Origin: CAZUMH01 sp964621645
GTDB taxonomy: Bacteria > Zhuqueibacterota > QNDG01 > JAGLOF01
Assembly: GCA_964621645.1 (NCBI GenBank)
Contig: CAZUMH010000075.1
Coordinates: 1-17,437 of the forward strand
DNA: 17,437 nucleotides
Reading direction: 5' to 3'
Under the pieces are notes generated by a model. The model searched no databases, was not told the origin of the DNA, and saw nothing but the letters and a program-made list of their open reading frames with translations. Below, piece by piece: positions 7,271-14,821 of this stretch (within the stretch, counting starts at the first letter, position 1; each line of letters opens with the position of its first letter). The translations under genes and the position numbers were made by a program.

Positions 7271-8818
7271 ATGATTTGGCATCTTGTTAAAAAGGAAGTC
7301 CTGAATAAAATAATCGACTTCAGGTTTCTGGTGAGCAGTCTCATCGGCCTGTGCCTCATCGTACTGACTACGGTCATCCTTTCAGAACAATACATGAAGC
7401 AGGTACAGCAGTACAATGAGTTCGTGACCAGTGACCGGCAGGCCTTGAACAACGTTAAATGTTTCTCACAGTTGCGTCTCATAGCCCATTATCCGCCCAA
7501 TCCGCTCTGGATCTTCAGCAAGGGAGTCAATGGACAGACAGACCGGTCTGTGAGTAGTGAGCACGACTTGGTGCCGCGGCAAGGGCTTGAGATCAGCTCT
7601 GAGAATCCCTTCATGTCCATTTTTTCTTTCTTCGATCTCTCTACGATTTTCCTGATCCTGCTCAGTCTGCTCGCTATCCTCATGGTGTATGACTCGGTCA
7701 GCGGTGAACGTTCTTCCGGCACCCTGAAAGCGACTCTCAGCCATCCCGTGGCCCGTTACCAGATCATTCTGAGCAAAGGGCTGGCTGCTTTCATCAGTCT
7801 ATTAATCCCACTCATCCTGGGCCTCTTGGTGAGCCTCCTGATCATGACAATCTACAGTATCACCTTCAGCGCGGTTCAGTGGCTTAGCATCCTTCTCTTG
7901 GTTATTTTCACGCTGCTTTTTCTTGGCACTTTCATTGCCGGGGGTTTGTTAGTATCCTCATTGACAAGACAACCCTTCATCTCACTGATCTGGCTCCTTT
8001 TCCTTTGGATCGCCGGCGTGTTTATTCAGCCCAATATCGGAGGTTATATCGCCTCTTCGGTTGTTACCATCCCCTCAAGAATGACCATTGAAACGGATAT
8101 AAGACAGAAATCCGTCGAACTTCAGCAAAAAGCCACGCAGATCTATGATGAAATTGATCAGGAAGTGCCGGGTGATCCCTGGCATTCGGATCACAGTAGT
8201 GGCTGGCCTTTCTATTCCTGCTTCGACGGCAACCGGGTCGGACTCTACCGCTATGTGCTCCGCACTCAGCGGATCCAGCCTCTCTTTGTGGAAAACGCCG
8301 ATGAAATTTGGCACTATTATCAGGAAAATGTGCTCAAGCCGCTTAAAAAACAGGCAAGCCTGCAGGATCTCATCGATCTGGTTTCTCCCGCCGCACTGTA
8401 TCAGAAAGTCGCATCCCTGCTGTCGGAGACCGCCGTGCAAAATCATGATGATTTTATGGACCAGGCCAGACAGTACCGCCGGTCCTATCTCACCTATCTC
8501 ATTGATGAACGCAAAGTTTTTTCAGACAACGCTAATCTTTATTTTACCCAGCAGACGATGGAACAGATACAGAACAGCGACTACATGGAAAGAATCGAAC
8601 ATGCGAATCGTACCGGTCAAACATTTGTCTCTTACGGGAGTGACTATTTCGGTCCGTTGAACCTGGAAGGATTACCCCAGTTTCAGTTTCACCCCGCCCC
8701 CCTGGCACGAACCCTGCGAGCGATCTTAATTGACATCCTGATTCTGGCTCTTCTGCCGCTGCTTCTCTTCTATCTCTCCGTTGTCGCTTTCAACCGCTAT
8801 GATGTCCGCTCAGAGTAA
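7271..8818 (+). CDS. ABC-2 type permease P3 (type A)
   Basis: A 515-residue permease starting M-I-W-H-L-V-K-K-E; AGAGGAAA lies five bases before the ATG. TM1 is at about 20-37, P76-P78 with L-W-I-F-S-K-G follows at the same position as in P1 and P2, TM2 is at about 122-141, and the coupling segment is G145-E-R-S-S-G150-T-L-K. TM3 to TM5 follow, then Q-P-N-I-G. The second outer loop is very long, about 220 residues, and includes V-S-P-A-A-L-Y, Q-Y-R-R-S-Y-L-T-Y-L and L-N-L-E-G-L-P-Q-F. TM6 precedes R-Y-D-V-R, which here alone carries two further residues (S-E). The first residues, the extra loop segments and the length match P5, its likely closest paralogue. P4 starts 14 bases after its stop. 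The 80 bases before it hold no clear regulatory signal. Confidence 0.9.
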   Translation: MIWHLVKKEVLNKIIDFRFLVSSLIGLCLIVLTTVILSEQYMKQVQQYNEFVTSDRQALNNVKCFSQLRLIAHYPPNPLWIFSKGVNGQTDRSVSSEHDLVPRQGLEISSENPFMSIFSFFDLSTIFLILLSLLAILMVYDSVSGERSSGTLKATLSHPVARYQIILSKGLAAFISLLIPLILGLLVSLLIMTIYSITFSAVQWLSILLLVIFTLLFLGTFIAGGLLVSSLTRQPFISLIWLLFLWIAGVFIQPNIGGYIASSVVTIPSRMTIETDIRQKSVELQQKATQIYDEIDQEVPGDPWHSDHSSGWPFYSCFDGNRVGLYRYVLRTQRIQPLFVENADEIWHYYQENVLKPLKKQASLQDLIDLVSPAALYQKVASLLSETAVQNHDDFMDQARQYRRSYLTYLIDERKVFSDNANLYFTQQTMEQIQNSDYMERIEHANRTGQTFVSYGSDYFGPLNLEGLPQFQFHPAPLARTLRAILIDILILALLPLLLFYLSVVAFNRYDVRSE

Positions 8819-8820
8819 TG

Positions 8821-8826
8821 AGGAGG
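8821..8826 (+). promoter_or_regulatory. Ribosome binding site that fixes the P4 start
   Basis: AGGAGG sits six bases before ATG 8833. A longer in-frame ATG at 8818 overlaps the P3 stop, but using it would place this site inside the coding region and would shift the conserved [KR]8-[ED]9 out of register with the other permeases. Confidence 0.8.
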
Positions 8827-8832
8827 ATATTT

Positions 8833-10224
8833 ATGTTCCAGATATTGATCAAAAAGGAAATCCGTCACGGCCTCATCAGTCTGCGCTATCTGCTGACTCT
8901 CGTCCTGACGGTGGCACTCTTCGCGGCTTGCGGTATCTTTTCCATCCATTCCTATACCCAGAGACGCGCAGATTTTGAGGACCAGCGGCTCGAACAACAA
9001 AACAGCCTCCAGCAGGAGGCGCAACAACTGAACACACTCGCCAGCAGCGCACAGTACATCATCAGACAACCGAAAGAGACTGAAATTATCTCGTCTGGTG
9101 AGGAAAAATTACTCCCTGATAGGATTCAGTTCTCTGCCTTCTGGTATGCCAATTACACTAATATCGACCGGCTCAACTACCGGCTCCTGTCCGGGATACA
9201 GCTGGACTGGATCTTCATCATCGGTATGCTGCTCAGTTTCGTCGCCCTAATTCTTACCTTCGATCAAATATCCGGTGAAAGGGAAAAGGGTACCCTGCGG
9301 TTGCAATGCGCCAATGCCGTTTCCCGGTTCACCCTGATCATGAGTAAATATGCCGCAGCCCTGGCATTGATGGCCATCGCCCTTGTCATCGGCATCCTGG
9401 TGAATCTTATTATCGTCCGTATTGGATTGCGTGAAATGCTTCTTTTTAAATACCCTGGACAGCTCTTGGTATTACTGGTCATCTTTCTTGTTTATATATC
9501 CTTATTCCTTCTACTGGGGCTTTTCGTCTCGAGCCGGGTTCACCTCTCCTCCTCCAGTCTGGCCATTTGCCTCCTGATCTGGACAACGCTGTTGGTCTTC
9601 ATCCCCGGGGCAGGGTCGATGATTGGACAGAAGATCCACCGCATTCAATCGAGTTATGAGTACGAGCAGAAACGAGATACTGCCTGGAATGATATCTGGA
9701 TGAACGCACCCGAGCCGAAAGCCAGAGGGTACTCGAACGGAAGAGATTTTCCTTATCTGGCTGAACGGGTGAAACTGGTCAACCAACTCAGTGAGAGCAA
9801 CGACCGGTTTCGCAACGACCGTTTCTACGAACTTTTGGGGCAGGTCCGCTTTGCCCGTTCCCTCACAATGATCTCTCCCTACAGTCTTCTGCGGTATGCC
9901 GCAGAGTCGATCACCGGCACCGGCCTGGAATCATTCGTCCATTTTTATGAAAGTGGTAAGATCTACCGGGAAATTTTTCACCAATTCATTATCCAGAAAG
10001 ATGCGGCTGACCCGGACAGCTATCATCAGATCTGCTCCTGGCATCCTGAAGCCTATTCGGACAAACCGGTCCTCCTGGAGGATATTCCTGTTTTTAATGC
10101 TCCGGCTGTTTCGACCTGGCAGGGAATTCTCGGCACTAAAGTACCGCTTCTTGCCCTGGTTGCCGCAAACTTATTAATCGGGATCATGGCTTTTGCGTCA
10201 TTCATGCGATATGATATCCGCTAG
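8833..10224 (+). CDS. ABC-2 type permease P4 (type B)
   Basis: A 463-residue permease starting M-F-Q-I-L-I-K-K-E. After TM1 comes a Gln/Glu-rich stretch that could be a coiled coil, then a block shared only with P6: Y-I-I-R-Q-P, E-K-L-L-P and I-Q-F-S-A-F. It lacks the P-x-P-[FL]-S-I-F element of the type-A permeases. TM2 is followed by the coupling segment G-E-R-E-K-G153-T-L-R-L. TM3 to TM5 and I-P-G-A-G follow, then I-S-P-Y-S-L-L with T-G-T-G-L-E, and a pre-TM6 block again shared with P6 (W-H-P-E-A-Y, K-P-V, I-P-V-F). It ends in R-Y-D-I-R. Because it directly follows P3, as P6 follows P5, it probably pairs with P3 as a heterodimer; this is inference. A 240-base gap follows. Confidence 0.88.
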   Translation: MFQILIKKEIRHGLISLRYLLTLVLTVALFAACGIFSIHSYTQRRADFEDQRLEQQNSLQQEAQQLNTLASSAQYIIRQPKETEIISSGEEKLLPDRIQFSAFWYANYTNIDRLNYRLLSGIQLDWIFIIGMLLSFVALILTFDQISGEREKGTLRLQCANAVSRFTLIMSKYAAALALMAIALVIGILVNLIIVRIGLREMLLFKYPGQLLVLLVIFLVYISLFLLLGLFVSSRVHLSSSSLAICLLIWTTLLVFIPGAGSMIGQKIHRIQSSYEYEQKRDTAWNDIWMNAPEPKARGYSNGRDFPYLAERVKLVNQLSESNDRFRNDRFYELLGQVRFARSLTMISPYSLLRYAAESITGTGLESFVHFYESGKIYREIFHQFIIQKDAADPDSYHQICSWHPEAYSDKPVLLEDIPVFNAPAVSTWQGILGTKVPLLALVAANLLIGIMAFASFMRYDIR

Positions 10225-10464
10225 GAATATTCGATGCAATGCTTCTCTAATCCAAATTAGAAAAAAGGACGTGAAATTCTGAAATGGCATACAAGCGGTA
10301 ATATCGTGAATATAAATCAAATGCAGAAAGCAGCCGGGGAAAGAATAAAGCGGGAAAAATCAACGTTATTTTGGTCGGATTATTTTTTCTCTCTTGTCAG
10401 TTGGAGAAATCAGGAATTGTCAAAATCCTATTAATAATCAGCTCCATTCAAAAAAGGACTCATT
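10225..10464 (+). other. AT-rich intergenic gap between P4 and P5
   Basis: This is the longest non-coding stretch in the window. It is AT-richer than its flanks. It holds a small hairpin (TCTAAT at 10246-10251, ATTAGA at 10256-10261, loop CCAA) without a T-run, a T-rich segment near 10366-10395, and two copies of TTGTCA (10394-10399, 10417-10422) without a matching -10 box at normal spacing. A promoter for the P5-P9 genes could be here, but none is convincing. A 37-codon frame at 10321-10434 has no ribosome binding site. Confidence 0.4.
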
Positions 10465-12072
10465 ATGCTCTGGCACTTGATTAAAAAGGATTTCCTGCAC
10501 AATCTGCTCACCACCAAATTTATCATTGGTTTTTTACTCTGCCTTATCCTTATCCCCTTCAGTATTTTGTTAAATATCGACGAGTATGGTGACCGGATCC
10601 GGCTCTATCAGCTCGATAAAGCAAAGGCTGAGACAGAACTCAAAGAAACCAGAGTCTATTCAAAACTTCGTCCGGAGATCGTCAAATCTCCGGAAGCGCT
10701 GAGTATCTTTTCCAAAGGAATCAGTACCCAGCTCGGGAATAGCGTTAAGATCTTCCTGGGGGAAAAACCGATTCTCGCCGAGGGTAATTACAGCACCCAT
10801 GACAATCCCTTGCTTAATTACTTCTTTTCAACTGATTTTACCGGCATCATCATTATCGTTATGTCGCTCATGGCGCTGATCTTCAGCTATGACCTCTGCA
10901 CCAAAGAAAAGGAAGACGGGACACTGCGTCTGCAGCTGTCCAATTCGCTTTCCCGTGCCACCCTGCTGGCAGGGAAAGTCCTCGGTGTCTTGCTCACGCT
11001 TCTTCCAATTCTTCTTTTCTGCTTTTTACTGGGGGCATTGATAATCCTTATTTCACCGCGGATTGCCTTAAGCGGGCTGGAATGGCAGCGGTTAGTGCTG
11101 CTCTTTTTCGCCAGCCTGATTCTGGTGGCATTTTACACCATGATCGGGTTGATCGTGTCCACTCGCCGGAAATCATCCGTAGCAAGTCTGGTCATCTGCC
11201 TCTTTATCTGGGTACTGACTGTTTTTGTGATCCCAAACACGGCCACATTTATGGCCAGCAGTTTTGTAAAAACAGAATCAATAGATAATCTGAACGCCGT
11301 TATCTCCGACCTTGAAAAAGAACGTTCAGAAAAAATCAGAGAGTATCGCCAGAGCCTTCCCAGACCCGATTGGTATCTTTCCATGTGGGCCTACTCTGGC
11401 GGGGACGCCGGTTTTGAAAACTACGGCTGCAGCCGCTCCTATTTTGAATATCTGCGTCAATTGGCAGCATTTACCGCCCCCACCTATATAGATTATGCGG
11501 ATAAGAAATGGCCCTATCAGCGCACCTATTGGGAAAGCCTGCAGCATCAGCGGCGCTTGGCCGACTGGTTATCCTGGCTGTCACCGGTCGGCCTTTACAG
11601 AGCCATTTCCAATTCAATTTGTTATGTGGACGCTCTATCCCAGGAACAATTTATGGAAAGCATCCGTCAGTACCGGGAAACATTCATTCAATATTTAAGG
11701 GATGAGCACCTTTTCAATGATTTCCGCTATATAACCCCGACCAAACCGGAAGATATGATGACGGCGGATCAAATGGTATACCGAATGACCGGCGGAGAAT
11801 TTAAAACGGTGCAGGCCCTGGATGCCTGGAATGATAAACAGCCCGATCCAAACGCCTACTTTACAAAACTGCGCAAGGTTCATGTTCAGGGATTCAGACC
11901 TGATGATTACGAATATTTGAATCTGGATGGCGTTCCGCGATTCCCCTGGGAAAAACGTTCCCTTCTTACTGGATTGCACACTTCAATCATACAGACAATG
12001 GTCCTGATAATGGTTACCCTTATTCTCTTTTACCTGGCCTATCTGGCCATTATGCGATACGATGTGAGGTAA
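10465..12072 (+). CDS. ABC-2 type permease P5 (type A)
   Basis: At 535 residues this is the longest permease. It starts M-L-W-H-L-I-K-K-D, close to P3, with AGGA six bases before the ATG. TM1 is at about 20-37, P76 with L-S-I-F-S-K-G follows at the type-A position, TM2 is at about 123-142, and the coupling segment ends E-D-G152-T-L-R-L. TM3 to TM5 and I-P-N-T-A follow. The second outer loop is about 230 residues, rich in Tyr and Trp, with L-S-P-V-G-L-Y, Q-Y-R-E-T-F-I-Q-Y-L and L-N-L-D-G-V-P-R-F, all with counterparts in P3. After TM6 it ends in R-Y-D-V-R. Its last codons (GTG AGG TAA) include GAGGT, which acts as the ribosome binding site of P6 four bases beyond the stop, so the two genes are probably translationally coupled. 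Confidence 0.9.
   Translation: MLWHLIKKDFLHNLLTTKFIIGFLLCLILIPFSILLNIDEYGDRIRLYQLDKAKAETELKETRVYSKLRPEIVKSPEALSIFSKGISTQLGNSVKIFLGEKPILAEGNYSTHDNPLLNYFFSTDFTGIIIIVMSLMALIFSYDLCTKEKEDGTLRLQLSNSLSRATLLAGKVLGVLLTLLPILLFCFLLGALIILISPRIALSGLEWQRLVLLFFASLILVAFYTMIGLIVSTRRKSSVASLVICLFIWVLTVFVIPNTATFMASSFVKTESIDNLNAVISDLEKERSEKIREYRQSLPRPDWYLSMWAYSGGDAGFENYGCSRSYFEYLRQLAAFTAPTYIDYADKKWPYQRTYWESLQHQRRLADWLSWLSPVGLYRAISNSICYVDALSQEQFMESIRQYRETFIQYLRDEHLFNDFRYITPTKPEDMMTADQMVYRMTGGEFKTVQALDAWNDKQPDPNAYFTKLRKVHVQGFRPDDYEYLNLDGVPRFPWEKRSLLTGLHTSIIQTMVLIMVTLILFYLAYLAIMRYDVR
12066..12070 (+). promoter_or_regulatory. Ribosome binding site of P6 inside the P5 end motif
   Basis: GAGGT overlaps the Val, Arg and stop codons of P5 and lies six bases before ATG 12077. 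P5 is the only permease here that writes its final Arg as AGG; the others use CGC or AGA. Confidence 0.65.
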
Positions 12073-12076
12073 TATC

Positions 12077-13474
12077 ATGCTCGTTACCATCATTCGAAGA
12101 GAAATTCAAAATCACCTCTTCAATCTGCGCTTCCAAATCGGCATTCTCGTCGTGTTAAGCGCCTTTGTTATCGGAACCATCTCTTCACTGAGAAGCCAGG
12201 TTAATCAAACTCAAAGATATACCGATTTTCAAACCCAGTTCCTCAAAGAGATGCAAGAGCAGGCTGAACAAAATGTCAGCCGCCTGGCTGTTGAAAAACG
12301 AACCTATTTCATGCAGCCCAGACAAAACAGTTTTATCGCCGACTGCAAGGAAAAGTATCTTCCCAACGCAATTGAGTTCAGCGCCTGGGAAGTCTCATCA
12401 TTTATGAACAAGAGCGGCAGTGCCAATCCTTTTATCAGCAAATTCCGGGAGATGAACTGGACGTTCATCGTGACGGTGATCATGGGTTTCCTGGTTCTTC
12501 TTTTTACTTTTGACAGTATCAGCGGCGAGAAGGAAGCGAAGACTCTCTCCCTCACCCTATCCAATCCCTTCTCCCGGGGAACGCTTCTCTTTGGAAAGTG
12601 GATTGCTGCTGTCCTCACTACCATGATCATGCTGCTGCTGGGGATTTTGATTAGCCTCGTTATTATCATAATCACCGCTCAGGCTCAAATTACCACCGGA
12701 CTTATATTGGAAATAATGGGATTTATTATTTTTGCTCTTTTCTTCTTCATGAGTATGTCCTCCTTCGGTCTGCTTACGTCCGTACTCACCGGTAATTCCA
12801 ACATCAGTTTGCTGATCAGTTTATCGTTCTGGCTATTTTTTGCAGTGATTATTCCCAATTCAGCCACTTTTGCGGCCAAACGGCTCTTTAGTATAGTACC
12901 ATCGGAAGCAATCGAGAAACGAATCAGTCAGGAGTATGAAGATCTGAATAAAAACGCTCCCGAAGGCAGCTGGTCTTACCGGAGCGGTGATCCATTCTAT
13001 CCCCGACATAAATTGCGCGCCGCGTTAATGATGAAACGTCTGCAAGCACGAAGACGAATTCTGGATCCCCATTATCAGGAGATGTTTCATCAGTTCGAGA
13101 AAACGCGCCTTTTGACCGTTATCTCGCCTGTCTGTCTGTTTGAATATCTGTCTGAATCGGCCGTCGGCGGCGGCTACGCCCGTTTCCGGAAAACCTGGGA
13201 TGACATGCATATTTACCAGGCCCAGTTTCTCCAATTTTTTAAAGACCTGGATGCCGCCGATGAACACAGCCCCCACTGGTTTAATCCCACGGAATACATT
13301 TCAACCACACAAAAACCTGTTGAATTCAGTCAGGTGCCCGTCTTCCGGGAGCAGTCTATGAAAATGGCCGGCCGGATGTCAGCAGCACTGGAATATCTCC
13401 TGATCAACGTCTTCTATGCGGTAATTATCTTTGTCCTCAGCTTTTTTATATTTATTAAATACGACGTCAGATGA
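12077..13474 (+). CDS. ABC-2 type permease P6 (type B) with altered coupling segment
   Basis: A 465-residue permease starting M-L-V-T-I-I-R-R-E. Its first loop carries the type-B block also seen in P4: Y-F-M-Q-P, E-K-Y-L-P and I-E-F-S-A-W. TM2 is followed by G-E-K-E-A-K155-T-L-S-L, where the Gly found in all the other eight permeases is Lys, and the next basic residue is Ser. This is the segment expected to touch the ATPase, so contact may differ. TM3 to TM5 and I-P-N-S-A follow, then I-S-P-V-C-L-F, G-G-G-Y, W-F-N-P, K-P-V and V-P-V-F. The end is K-Y-D-V-R. It starts four bases after P5 and is followed by P7 after 13 bases. A heterodimer with P5, in which P6 is the less standard half, is a reasonable inference. 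Confidence 0.88.
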   Translation: MLVTIIRREIQNHLFNLRFQIGILVVLSAFVIGTISSLRSQVNQTQRYTDFQTQFLKEMQEQAEQNVSRLAVEKRTYFMQPRQNSFIADCKEKYLPNAIEFSAWEVSSFMNKSGSANPFISKFREMNWTFIVTVIMGFLVLLFTFDSISGEKEAKTLSLTLSNPFSRGTLLFGKWIAAVLTTMIMLLLGILISLVIIIITAQAQITTGLILEIMGFIIFALFFFMSMSSFGLLTSVLTGNSNISLLISLSFWLFFAVIIPNSATFAAKRLFSIVPSEAIEKRISQEYEDLNKNAPEGSWSYRSGDPFYPRHKLRAALMMKRLQARRRILDPHYQEMFHQFEKTRLLTVISPVCLFEYLSESAVGGGYARFRKTWDDMHIYQAQFLQFFKDLDAADEHSPHWFNPTEYISTTQKPVEFSQVPVFREQSMKMAGRMSAALEYLLINVFYAVIIFVLSFFIFIKYDVR

Positions 13475-13487
13475 TAAAGGAATTGTC

Positions 13488-14735
13488 ATGATAGGCACAA
13501 TTATTTTAAAAGAGATCCGCAGCAATCTGAACAGTTACAAATTTACCATCATCACCCTGCTTTCACTTCTGCTCATCCTCACCAGCCTTTTCATCATGGT
13601 AAAGGACTACCAGCAGCGGCTGGAGAATTATGAAATCCTGCGTCCGGAAACGGGGGATGCCACGGCTTTGGTGAAGCCGACGCCGCTTTCCATCTTTGCC
13701 AAAGGCCTCGATGAAAATCTCTGCCGTTCCTATCAGATCCGGTTCGGCGGTCAGATCAACGTCGGCAGCAAACAGCAGTCGGTAAACGGCATTTTCCGTC
13801 TGTTCACCACCCCGGATCTCCTCTTCGTTATAAAAGTAATCCTGGCCCTGGCCGCGATGCTGTTCGGTTTCGACAGAATTTGCGGTGAGAAGGAAACCGG
13901 CACTCTGAAATTGACTCTGGCGAATTCACTGCCCCGGCCTCTGCTCATTTTCTCAAAATGGATCGGCAGTTATCTCAGCCTGATCGTTCCCTTCATCACG
14001 GCTGTCCTGCTGGCATCCCTCATAATCAACCTGCTGCCGGGAATAGAGATGAATGGAAGTGCCTGGCTTCGTTTTGGCTTGTTTCTCCTGAGCAGCCTTG
14101 TCTACCTTGCCATATTCTATTCACTGGGGATGTGTATTTCCGCCTTGACACAAAGGAGCTCTTCTTCTTTGGTCATCGCCCTTTTTTCCTGGGCCCTGCT
14201 TATCTTTGTCCTGCCCAACCTCGGAACCATTCTGGCTCGACAAATCGTGGATATCCCATCGGTACAACAATTAGAAATACGCCGTCAGCAGATCTGGATA
14301 AAACAAGTCTTTGACCGGATCCATGGAAAAGTTCAATCGGAAAACTTAGAGGCAAATATCAACCGGGAAAATGATCAACTGTTTGAGAATTACCGGCTCA
14401 AATTCCGGAAATTGGTGGACGTTTCCAAAAATATCACCCGTTTTTCCCCCGCTTCGGCCTTTACGTTTCTGGCAACAGATCTCGCCGGTACCGGCTTGAT
14501 GGAAGAGGGCTCTGTAAAAGCTGCCGTACTAAGATATAAAGATACCGTCTTCGACATGGAAACCGATTCAGATGGAAATATCGTGGGAGAGACTCCTCCG
14601 TTCATGTATAACAGACTGGGACTCGCTGATGTTTTTTCCGGTGAGACCATGAGCAACCTGTTAATCCTCTTCCTGTTCAATATTCTCTTTTTTGTGGGTG
14701 CTTATGTAGCATTTATCAGATATGACGTGAGATGA
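13488..14735 (+). CDS. ABC-2 type permease P7
   Basis: At 415 residues the shortest permease. The frame is open from 13431, but ATG 13488 is chosen because AAAGGAA lies six bases upstream and because M-I-G-T-I-I-L-K-E then matches the nine-fold N-terminal pattern. TM1 is at about 17-36; K-P64-T-P-L-S-I-F-A-K-G is type-A-like but 12 residues earlier than in P1 because the first loop is shorter. The coupling segment is C-G-E-K-E-T-G138-T-L-K-L. TM3 to TM5 and L-P-N-L-G follow, with V-D-I-P-S-V. The second loop is short and highly charged, followed by F-S-P-A-S-A-F and A-T-D-L-A-G-T-G-L, which is nearly identical in P8. It ends in R-Y-D-V-R. The spacing of the coupling Gly (138) also matches P8, so P7 and P8 look related. 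An 86-base spacer follows. Confidence 0.9.
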   Translation: MIGTIILKEIRSNLNSYKFTIITLLSLLLILTSLFIMVKDYQQRLENYEILRPETGDATALVKPTPLSIFAKGLDENLCRSYQIRFGGQINVGSKQQSVNGIFRLFTTPDLLFVIKVILALAAMLFGFDRICGEKETGTLKLTLANSLPRPLLIFSKWIGSYLSLIVPFITAVLLASLIINLLPGIEMNGSAWLRFGLFLLSSLVYLAIFYSLGMCISALTQRSSSSLVIALFSWALLIFVLPNLGTILARQIVDIPSVQQLEIRRQQIWIKQVFDRIHGKVQSENLEANINRENDQLFENYRLKFRKLVDVSKNITRFSPASAFTFLATDLAGTGLMEEGSVKAAVLRYKDTVFDMETDSDGNIVGETPPFMYNRLGLADVFSGETMSNLLILFLFNILFFVGAYVAFIRYDVR

Positions 14736-14821
14736 CCGCAAGGTGTCTTTAATCATCATAAAGTAATCATAGAATCTCTGCCGAACAATTATTGCCAGTA
14801 TTGAATAATGGAGCCCTTGTA

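Noticed and set aside
10246..10261. Hairpin TCTAAT-CCAA-ATTAGA as a terminator after P4
   Set aside because: The stem has only six mostly A-T pairs and is followed by A residues, with no T-run on the strand that would need it.
10394..10422. Two TTGTCA boxes as -35 elements in the P4-P5 gap
   Set aside because: No acceptable -10 box lies 16 to 18 bases downstream of either copy.
10321..10434. 37-codon frame in the P4-P5 gap
   Set aside because: No ribosome binding site, no recognisable sequence, and of a length expected by chance.
13431..13487. Longer start for P7 overlapping the end of P6
   Set aside because: The extension reads through the P6 C-terminus in another frame and would displace the N-terminal pattern shared by all nine permeases.
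14785..14811. ATTATT / AATAAT inverted repeat before P8
   Set aside because: Six A-T pairs with a ten-base loop; too weak to tell from chance in AT-rich DNA.
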